Assembly: GCA_017617775.1 (NCBI GenBank)
Contig: JAFZVO010000111.1
Coordinates: forward strand, 1-5,297
Length of the DNA stretch: 5,297 nt
Source: Bacilli bacterium
Lineage (GTDB): Bacteria > Bacillota_I > Bacilli_A > RFN20 > CAG-826
Direction of reading: 5' to 3'
A model generated the notes under the pieces. It was not told the DNA's origin, ran no database searches, and was given only the letters and a program-made list of their open reading frames with translations. Positions within the stretch are counted from its first letter, which is position 1. Each line of letters starts with the position of its first letter. Made by a program: the position numbers and the translations under genes. Shown piece by piece: positions 1-4,814 of the stretch.

Positions 1-286
1 CGTAATATGAGGTGAACATCTCACCGTTTTTCGCTCTTTCTTCATCCTTCTTCCCACGGAGTGAAGTGAAACGGATCGTGTTATCATCGAGGAACTCAAA
101 ATTCCCAAATTTTTCATCCTCAAAGAGTCTTAATTCTCTCCCGTTTCTCATAACGTGAAGAGACTTCACATATTTGTTATCTTTGATCTCTGTGACCACA
201 TAAGCAATCACTTCTCCATTAGGAGATAATGTTAGTGATGATGGGGCTTTGAAATTTAAGAAATCTTTTAATTCAATACTTTTCAT
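1..286 (-). CDS. S9-family serine peptidase, N-terminal part (runs off the left edge)
   Basis: Reading leftward from the ATG at 286-284 gives 95 codons without a stop, then the window ends, so only the N-terminus is visible. The protein starts MKSIELKDFLNFKAPSS and continues with LTLSPNGEVIAYVVTEIKDN (about residues 18-37), then LHVM and the segment FEFLDDNTIRFTSLRGKKDE. This pattern (SP-G-x-IAYVV, 'N-KY', 'LDD-TI-F-S-R-KKDEE') is that of the first blades of the beta-propeller in S9 prolyl-oligopeptidase-like enzymes, especially the S9C acylaminoacyl-peptidase/DPP5 type. These enzymes cleave short peptides. The catalytic Ser-Asp-His alpha/beta-hydrolase domain would lie beyond the edge and cannot be checked. 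No signal peptide is seen, so a cytoplasmic enzyme is likely. A GAGGA Shine-Dalgarno (293-297) lies 6 nt before the ATG and supports this start. The gene follows the gdhA terminator and probably has its own promoter. Confidence 0.8.
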   Translation of the reverse strand, partial: MKSIELKDFLNFKAPSSLTLSPNGEVIAYVVTEIKDNKYVKSLHVMRNGRELRLFEDEKFGNFEFLDDNTIRFTSLRGKKDEERAKNGEMFTSYY

Positions 287-311
287 AACTAGTCCTCGCT
301 TTCCACTGGGG

Positions 312-325
312 TTATTTATAAATAA
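312..325. repeat. 14-bp perfect palindrome over the candidate -10 box
   Basis: TTATTTATAAATAA is its own reverse complement and covers the proposed -10 box of the S9 peptidase promoter. A second perfect palindrome, CTCTTAAGAG, lies at 330-339 in the spacer/-35 area. They could be an operator, but A/T-rich palindromes arise easily by chance. Confidence 0.3.
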
Positions 326-343
326 TATACTCTTAAGAGCAAA
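315..343 (-). promoter_or_regulatory. Candidate sigma-A promoter for the S9 peptidase gene
   Basis: On the minus strand TTTGCT (343-338) and TATAAA (320-315) are separated by 17 nt, a fair match to TTGACA-17-TATAAT. The predicted transcript start near 308 would leave a leader of about 20 nt containing the GAGGA ribosome site. The -35 box overlaps the U-tract of the gdhA terminator. Other A/T-rich hexamers nearby (TATATT, for example) could serve instead, so the exact boxes are uncertain. Confidence 0.4.
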
Positions 344-378
344 GAAAAACACTTGAATGTTTGTTTCTTCAAGTGTTT
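341..378 (-). terminator. Intrinsic terminator of the aminotransferase-gdhA operon
   Basis: A perfect 11-bp stem (347-357 pairs with 368-378; arm AAACACTTGAA) has a 10-nt loop. On the minus-strand transcript it is followed by a U-rich run (UUCUUU after the last U's of the stem). It starts 10 nt after the gdhA stop codon. The stem is A/U-rich, so termination may be partial, which would allow some read-through into the S9 peptidase gene. Confidence 0.8.
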
Positions 379-388
379 ATCATTTCAT

Positions 389-1693
389 TTATCTTTTGAG
401 CATCAAGTCAGCGATACCTTTGAAGGCGTAATTGTTCGCGCCTTTGACGAGATTATATTCATCGCCGAGCTCTTTTGCTGTACGGTAGATATTATTGAAG
501 ATGTTGCTCATGATCCCTTGTAAACGATTATCAACATCATCGAAGGACCATTTCTCACCTTTCTTATTCTGTTCAATCTCTAGTCCAGAGACCGCGACAC
601 CGCCAGCATTAGAGGCTTTACCAGGTGAATAGATTACTTTGTTCTTGATGAAGAGATCCGCGGCCTCTAATGTACAAGGCATATTCGCCCCTTCAAAGAC
701 ACCGATGACCCCGTTATCGATGAGCTTACGCGCATCATTTTCATCTAGTTCAAATTGGGTCGCGCATGGGAAGGCGACATCGCATTTAACATTCCAGATG
801 TCTTTACTACCCATCACTTCCGTATTTGGATATTTCTCTTTATATTCTCTGATACGACCCCTCTTCACTTCTTTGAGTTCTCTCATCGTTTCAAAGTCGA
901 TACCATCTGGATTATAGATGGCGTTTGAGGAGTCGTTCATCGCGACGACCTTGCCACCTAACTGAGTGACTTTTTTAAGGCAGTATAAGGCGACATTACC
1001 AGAACCTGATACAATTACTGTTTTTCCTTTTAAAGTGTCTCTACGATATGTTTCTAACGCTTTTTGGCCAAAATATGTAACACCGAATCCTGTCGCTTCT
1101 GTTCTGCAGAGAGAACCACCTAAATCTAATGGCTTACCAGTTAAAGAACAATCGGATTTCCCGGAATATTCTTTATAAGCTAAATACATCGCGCGGATTT
1201 CTCTTCCTCCGACACCGATATCACCAGCGGGTACATCCTGATCCACACCGATATATGGATATAACTGTTTCATGAAAGCCTGACAGAATCTGATCACTTC
1301 TGCATCGCTCTTTCCTTTTGGATCGAAATCAGAACCGCCTTTCGCCCCACCCATTGGTAAAGTGGTTAAGTAATTCTTAAAGATTTGCTCAAAGCCTAAG
1401 AACTTCAAAATTGATAAGTTCACGGATGGATGGAATCTTAATCCGCCTTTATAGACACCGTTCACATTATTGAACTGGACACGATATCCTTTGTTGACGT
1501 GTTCAACTCCACTATCATCAACCCATTTCACATCAAAAGTGAGGATTCTATCTGGTTCGATGATTTTGTTAAACAAATCCGCTTTTTCATAACGAGGGTC
1601 GTTAAGAACGCTTTCATCGAGAGAATTGAACATCTCTTTTAACGCTTTTTGGAATTCTGGTTCGTTATCGAATCTTTTTAAATCTGGTAGCAT
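389..1693 (-). CDS. gdhA: NADP-type glutamate dehydrogenase
   Basis: A 434-aa hexameric-type GDH that interconverts 2-oxoglutarate plus ammonium with glutamate, in the cytoplasm. The length is close to the usual 440-450 aa. The N-terminal catalytic domain has YKGGLRFHPSVNLSILKFLGFEQ (about 81-103), PMGGAKGGSDF (113-123) with the catalytic Lys118, and VPAGDIGVGGRE (154-165) with catalytic Asp158. Lys82 and Lys106 match the glutamate-binding lysines of the family. The Rossmann domain starts at KTVIVSGSGNVA (224-235). The following NDSS (253-256) resembles the SDSS of E. coli GdhA, which uses NADP, rather than NAD-type enzymes, so coenzyme preference is inferred. SNAGGVAVSGLE (361-372) is the conserved C-terminal substrate motif. 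An AAGGAG site sits 7 nt before the ATG, inside the end of the upstream aminotransferase gene, which stops only 2 nt before this start. The two are therefore very likely co-transcribed and translationally coupled. Confidence 0.97.
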   Translation of the reverse strand: MLPDLKRFDNEPEFQKALKEMFNSLDESVLNDPRYEKADLFNKIIEPDRILTFDVKWVDDSGVEHVNKGYRVQFNNVNGVYKGGLRFHPSVNLSILKFLGFEQIFKNYLTTLPMGGAKGGSDFDPKGKSDAEVIRFCQAFMKQLYPYIGVDQDVPAGDIGVGGREIRAMYLAYKEYSGKSDCSLTGKPLDLGGSLCRTEATGFGVTYFGQKALETYRRDTLKGKTVIVSGSGNVALYCLKKVTQLGGKVVAMNDSSNAIYNPDGIDFETMRELKEVKRGRIREYKEKYPNTEVMGSKDIWNVKCDVAFPCATQFELDENDARKLIDNGVIGVFEGANMPCTLEAADLFIKNKVIYSPGKASNAGGVAVSGLEIEQNKKGEKWSFDDVDNRLQGIMSNIFNNIYRTAKELGDEYNLVKGANNYAFKGIADLMLKR

Positions 1694-1695
1694 AA

Positions 1696-2898
1696 TTATT
1701 CTCCTTTATATCTATCAAATAATTTCTTAAATACGGGTAAGGCATTAACAATGGTCTTTTCAGAGACGCAGTATGAGACTCTGATATAACCTGGATAACC
1801 GAACGATTTTGAGGGGACGATCAATAAGTCCATCTCTTTGGCCATCTCCGAGAAGTGCTCATCATCTTCTTCTAAAGCTTTCATGAAGAGATAGAAGGCT
1901 CCATGAGGATAGATGACTTCATAGCCGATATCGGTTAACCCCTTATATAATAAATCTCTATTTCGTTTATAGAAATCCATATCTGCGGTCTGCCCTAAAC
2001 AATACGGTAATAGGAATTGGAATAAGCTAGGCGCGCAGGAATAGCCAAGAGAACGGGCAGATCCCCCGAACGCCGCGGCCATATCATAAGCTTGATAACA
2101 GTTCCTACTGATTGCGATATAGCCAATTCTTTCTCCAGGTAGAGATAAGGATTTAGAGAACGAATAACAGATAATTGAATCATCATAATAATTCGTGATG
2201 AATGGATATTTCATATCGTCATAGATGAGCTCGCGATATGGTTCATCGCTCACCAAGAAGATAGGGTGGCCATATTCTTTTTCTTTATCTCTTAAGATAT
2301 TGCTTAATTTAATAATCGTTTCTTCGTCATAAACCGCACCGGTCGGATTATTCGGGGAATTGAGAATCACGGCCTTCGTGTTCTCGTTAATCTTTGTTAA
2401 CAAATCATCAAAATCTGGATAGAAATGTTTAGTCTCTGGTTTGACGCGAATCATCTTCCCGCCAGCCTGGTCAATAAGAACTTTATAATCTGGCCAGTGA
2501 GGGGCAAAGACAATCACTTCTTCACCTTCGCTGATCAAACAGTTGAGAATGACCGCGAGGGCGGGCATCGCTCCACAGGAGATGAAGACTAATTTCTCAT
2601 CAGTGTTCGCATTAAATGTATTGTTGAGATAATTCGCGACCGCTTTTCTCACTTTTAAATCGCCGACCGCGGATGTATAGCCGTGGAGATGATATGAATC
2701 CTCGTTTTCTAATAAATCGATGAGTGAATTAGTGACGGACTCTGGAACGACTGCGTTTGGGTTACCGATTGAGAAATCATAGACTTTATCTTCTCCGATT
2801 TCCGCTCTTCTTATTTTCCCATATTCAAATAAGGTACGAATCGCTGACGGCTTCTTTCCTAACTCAACATATTTACGTTTGATGATTTCTTTTTCCAT
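1696..2898 (-). CDS. PLP-dependent aminotransferase, class I/II (aspartate aminotransferase-like)
   Basis: A 400-aa fold-type I aminotransferase of the usual length, expected to move an amino group between an amino acid and a 2-oxo acid such as 2-oxoglutarate. Visible motifs are DFSIGNPN (41-48), PHWPDY (133-138, cofactor-stacking region), SPNNPTGAVY (181-190) with the conserved Asn184, SDEPYRELIYDD (217-228) with the cofactor-binding Asp218 and Tyr221, SFSKSLSLPGERIGYI (246-261) with the Schiff-base Lys249 and phosphate-binding Arg257, and YIRVSYC (371-377) with Arg373, which binds the substrate carboxylate. The substrate cannot be fixed from sequence: aspartate, alanine, methionine or aromatic amino acids are all possible. 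The ATG at 2898 is the only reasonable start, because an in-frame TAA lies 12 nt upstream, yet no Shine-Dalgarno precedes it. It is the first gene of an operon with gdhA, which can regenerate or drain the glutamate pool used by this enzyme. Confidence 0.93.
   Translation of the reverse strand: MEKEIIKRKYVELGKKPSAIRTLFEYGKIRRAEIGEDKVYDFSIGNPNAVVPESVTNSLIDLLENEDSYHLHGYTSAVGDLKVRKAVANYLNNTFNANTDEKLVFISCGAMPALAVILNCLISEGEEVIVFAPHWPDYKVLIDQAGGKMIRVKPETKHFYPDFDDLLTKINENTKAVILNSPNNPTGAVYDEETIIKLSNILRDKEKEYGHPIFLVSDEPYRELIYDDMKYPFITNYYDDSIICYSFSKSLSLPGERIGYIAISRNCYQAYDMAAAFGGSARSLGYSCAPSLFQFLLPYCLGQTADMDFYKRNRDLLYKGLTDIGYEVIYPHGAFYLFMKALEEDDEHFSEMAKEMDLLIVPSKSFGYPGYIRVSYCVSEKTIVNALPVFKKLFDRYKGE
1701..1706 (-). 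promoter_or_regulatory. Ribosome binding site of gdhA inside the aminotransferase gene
   Basis: AAGGAG on the minus strand lies 7 nt before the gdhA ATG. It is formed by the codons for the last Lys-Gly-Glu of the aminotransferase. Ribosomes finishing the upstream gene would stop right at this site, the arrangement expected for translational coupling. It also fixes the gdhA start. Confidence 0.85.
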
Positions 2899-2925
2899 AT
2901 AATGTAGACATTATATTGCAATATA
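2897..2925. promoter_or_regulatory. Overlapping inverted repeats at the aminotransferase promoter and start codon (candidate operator)
   Basis: Two perfect inverted repeats overlap here. ATATAATGT-AG-ACATTATAT (2897-2916) has 9-bp arms around 2 nt. TATATTGCAATATA (2912-2925) is a 14-bp palindrome. They cover the -10 box, the predicted transcript start and the first two bases of the ATG. Because the predicted transcript begins inside the first repeat, it cannot form a full RNA hairpin, so a DNA-binding repressor site is the more likely reading. I do not recognise the site; it is not a clear GlnR/TnrA, Fur/PerR or Zur box. Confidence 0.5.
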
Positions 2926-2938
2926 CAGTACTTGTTAA
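2910..2938 (-). promoter_or_regulatory. Near-consensus sigma-A promoter of the aminotransferase-gdhA operon
   Basis: On the minus strand TTAACA (2938-2933) and TATAAT (2915-2910) are separated by exactly 17 nt: 5 of 6 and 6 of 6 matches to the consensus. Counting 7 nt from the -10 box places the transcript start at about 2903 (an A), only 5 nt before the ATG at 2898. The mRNA would then be practically leaderless, in line with the missing Shine-Dalgarno. Confidence 0.75.
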
Positions 2939-2979
2939 ATATTTTTCATAAATGGATGAGATACGAAAAAAGTATCAAC

Positions 2980-3008
2980 AAAAGAAAAACCTTGGTTTTC
3001 ACCAAGGT
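2980..3008 (-). terminator. Strong intrinsic terminator of the opp operon
   Basis: The minus-strand transcript forms an 8-bp perfect stem, ACCUUGGU with ACCAAGGU (3008-3001 and 2996-2989), closed by a GAAA tetraloop and followed by UUUUCUUUU. The hairpin begins within the last Pro-Trp codons of the small membrane-protein gene, and that gene's UGA stop runs into the loop. Gene end and operon end therefore coincide. Confidence 0.88.
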
Positions 3009-3235
3009 ATAATTCTGAAGAATAATAATCCGAGGAAGATTGTAAGACCTAATATCGCTAACGCGGGGAGGAAGAGGGTGAAGAAGGAGGCGAGGAACAT
3101 CGCCCAGCCATCACCTTTCTCTAACTCGATATTCTCTTTCTCGAGTTCTTCCTTTCTCTTGTTGTAAGATCTGTTGTTATTGTACTTGTGGAAAGATTTG
3201 AAGAAACCGTCTCTTTTTTTAATTTCCTTGCTCAT
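2999..3235 (-). CDS. Small basic membrane protein of unknown function, last gene of the opp operon
   Basis: A 78-aa protein I do not recognise. The N-terminal half is charged and basic (MSKEIKKRDG, then RSYNKRKEELEKENIELEKG, about residues 22-41, short-helix or coiled-coil-like). Residues 44-75 are almost entirely hydrophobic (WAMFLASFFTLFLPALAIL and onward), with Pro57 in the middle, enough for one long or two short membrane helices. By the positive-inside rule the basic N-terminus is probably cytoplasmic. The ATG lies inside the 3' end of oppF (17-nt overlap, different frame), and only a weak AAGAAG site precedes it, so translation probably depends on coupling to oppF. The stop codon lies in the operon terminator. 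Its place suggests an accessory role near the transporter, but that is inference only. It is supported as real by the overlap, the terminator fit and its clear two-part composition. Confidence 0.65.
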   Translation of the reverse strand: MSKEIKKRDGFFKSFHKYNNNRSYNKRKEELEKENIELEKGDGWAMFLASFFTLFLPALAILGLTIFLGLLFFRIIPW

Positions 3236-4814
3236 CTTTCTTCTTGTTTACCTCGAAGAGATAATTGCCATCTTTATCGAGTTTTCTTTCTGGGAAGTGA
3301 CAGGCAACGAAGTGTCCGGGTTCTACCTCAACGAGTTCCGGTGGAACGCGTTTACATTTCTCACAGGCCATGAAACAACGGGTGTGGAACTTACAACCAT
3401 GAGGTGGTCTAATCGGTGAAGGAATATTACCTTCAAGGATGATTCTCTCCTTCTTATTATCGCTGACTTCAGTCGTTGGAATAGAGGATAGTAATGAGAC
3501 GGTGTATGGGTGACGTGGGTCATCAAACATCGTATTTTTATCCGCGAATTCCACCATTGAGCCTAAATACATAACGCCGATACGATCGGAGATGTATTTA
3601 ACGACGGATAAGTCGTGGGAGATGAATAAGTAAGTGAGGTTTTCTTGTTCTTTTAATTCATCGAGCAAGTTGATGATCTGAGATTGAATCGAGACGTCCA
3701 AGGCGGAGACACATTCGTCACAGACGACGAATTTTGGTTTCACCGCGAGGGAACGGGCGATACAAACTCTCTGTCTTTGACCACCAGAGAATTGGTGAGG
3801 ATAACGGTAAACCATGAAGTCTTGAAGACCACATTTGTTCATCGTCTCTAAGACATAGTCTTTCATCGCTTTACTACCGCGTTTGTAGAAGTGATGAGTT
3901 AATAAGCCTTCTTCTAAGATTTGACCGATGGTCATTCTTGGGTTGAGGGATGAATATGGATCTTGGAAGATGATTTGTAAATCTCTTCGTAGTCTTCTGA
4001 TCTCACGATATTTTAATCTGGAGAGATCGACACCCCTATCGACATAAGCTTCATATTCGACGAATTTTGGATCATTTAAGAATTGCTTCTTATATTCATC
4101 GAGTTCCGCTTTCGCTTTCGCATTATCTTGAGTGTCTTTCTCGAGTTGCTCGCTGACAGCGTTGATCTGTTCGTTGAGCTTTTGGATAACCTTATCCTTT
4201 TTCTTGGCTTGGCTGTTTTGGAATTCGAGGTTGATCTCTAAATCGTTAAGAGCCGCTTTACCTTTCGCAACCGCGACGTCTAAGTCGTAGGCTTTTAACA
4301 TCAGTCTGAAGCCTTCATCACGTTTCGCTTTGTCTTCAACCGCGAAGAATCCACCGACGATACGGACGATCTTATTAAACTGAGTCTTCTCGTCTGTGAT
4401 CGCTAAGGATTTGGATTGTAAGAGGAAGAAGTCTGCGTTTTCCGCGCCGACATCAGCCACTTGTTTACGGAGGTTATCCGCTTTGGCTTTCGCCTTTAAA
4501 TATTTCGCATGATATTTATCGAATTTCTCGATGGTCTCTTTCTCATAACATGGGGCGACTTCGGATTTGTCTTTACCGTAATAAATAGTCGATCCACCAG
4601 TCTGATCATAGAGTTGGAGAATCACTCTTCCTAAAGTGGATTTACCACAGCCAGATTCGCCGACTAAACCGATGGTTTCACCTTCGTAGATATCAAAGGA
4701 GATATCTTCGTTAGCACGCACGAAATATTGTTCTTTTTGGAAAATAGAATCTTTAGGAATTGGGAAGTATTTCTTAAGATGCGAAATTGTTAACAACTTC
4801 TTTTTTGTGTCCAT
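3219..4814 (-). CDS. oppF: Oligopeptide/dipeptide ABC transporter ATPase, OppF type, with large internal insertion
   Basis: A 531-aa nucleotide-binding subunit that would power peptide import together with its OppD partner and membrane subunits outside the window. Motifs in order: Walker A GESGCGKST (52-60), Q-loop in IIFQDPYSSLNPRMT (281-295), signature FSGGQRQR (342-349), Walker B/catalytic FVVCDE (362-367, Asp366, Glu367), D-loop SALD (370-373), H-loop His400 in FISHDLS. The C-terminal oligopeptide domain starts at HPYTVSLLSSIP (435-446) and has the Cys set C474, C480, C487, C505. All catalytic motifs are intact. Usual OppF proteins have about 310-350 residues. The excess is one in-frame block of about 180 residues (83-260) between Walker A and the Q-loop. 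The ATG at 4814 lies inside the 3' end of the OppD gene, and AAGGAGGA (4833-4826) precedes it by 11 nt. dppF or appF are possible names for the same family. Confidence 0.93.
   Translation of the reverse strand: MDTKKKLLTISHLKKYFPIPKDSIFQKEQYFVRANEDISFDIYEGETIGLVGESGCGKSTLGRVILQLYDQTGGSTIYYGKDKSEVAPCYEKETIEKFDKYHAKYLKAKAKADNLRKQVADVGAENADFFLLQSKSLAITDEKTQFNKIVRIVGGFFAVEDKAKRDEGFRLMLKAYDLDVAVAKGKAALNDLEINLEFQNSQAKKKDKVIQKLNEQINAVSEQLEKDTQDNAKAKAELDEYKKQFLNDPKFVEYEAYVDRGVDLSRLKYREIRRLRRDLQIIFQDPYSSLNPRMTIGQILEEGLLTHHFYKRGSKAMKDYVLETMNKCGLQDFMVYRYPHQFSGGQRQRVCIARSLAVKPKFVVCDECVSALDVSIQSQIINLLDELKEQENLTYLFISHDLSVVKYISDRIGVMYLGSMVEFADKNTMFDDPRHPYTVSLLSSIPTTEVSDNKKERIILEGNIPSPIRPPHGCKFHTRCFMACEKCKRVPPELVEVEPGHFVACHFPERKLDKDGNYLFEVNKKKDEQGN
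4035..4568 (-). other. Region encoding the ~180-residue insertion in OppF
   Basis: Codons for OppF residues about 83-260. In ordinary OppF proteins the sequence after 'GG-I-Y-GKD' runs within about 15-20 residues into 'LRRDLQIIFQDP'; here it resumes only at VDLSRLKYREIRRLRRDLQ (262-280). The inserted block is rich in Lys, Glu, Ala, Asp and Gln. The first part (about 93-120, with KAKAKADNLRKQ) and the last part (about 183-245, with IQKLNEQINAVSEQLEKD) look like long amphipathic helices or coiled coil. A middle part (145-175, with IVRIVGGFF) is more hydrophobic. No stop or frame change is present, and base use resembles the rest of the gene, so this is a genuine domain insertion rather than an assembly error. 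Boundaries are accurate to about 5-10 residues. Confidence 0.8.

Noticed and set aside
639..1178. Plus-strand open frames of 92 and 70 codons (639-917, 966-1178)
   Set aside because: They lie wholly antisense inside gdhA, whose protein is fully conserved in motif order; the frames have no ribosome site and no recognisable domain.
1995..2186. 63-codon minus-strand frame inside the aminotransferase gene
   Set aside because: It is an out-of-frame shadow across the PLP-lysine region of a clearly coding gene.
2897..2940. GlnR/TnrA-type nitrogen-control box at the aminotransferase-gdhA promoter
   Set aside because: Considered because of gene function, but the TGTNA-N7-TNACA spacing and bases are not present on either strand.
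2960..2976. GATAC...GTATC inverted repeat between the opp terminator and the aminotransferase promoter
   Set aside because: A 5-bp stem with a 7-nt loop is too short to separate from chance in A/T-rich DNA.
2999..3001. TGA read as Trp (mollicute code 4)
   Set aside because: The TGA lies in the terminator hairpin, and Trp codons I checked in gdhA are TGG. TGA as a stop fits the gene layout, so the standard bacterial code is assumed.
2952..3167. 71-codon plus-strand frame opposite the small membrane-protein gene
   Set aside because: Its product is low-complexity (Lys-rich, then Ser/Phe-rich), runs through the terminator hairpin and is explained as the antisense of the minus-strand gene.
3174..3526. 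Plus- and minus-strand shadow frames in the oppF 3' region (3174-3419, 3188-3373, 3323-3526)
   Set aside because: oppF is coding here, with conserved HPY and Cys motifs; the shadows have no supporting features.
3219..4814. OppF insertion as a sign of a frameshift, gene fusion or assembly error
   Set aside because: The frame is unbroken, the flanking NBD halves join the usual motifs in order, and the inserted part has similar base use to the rest of the gene.
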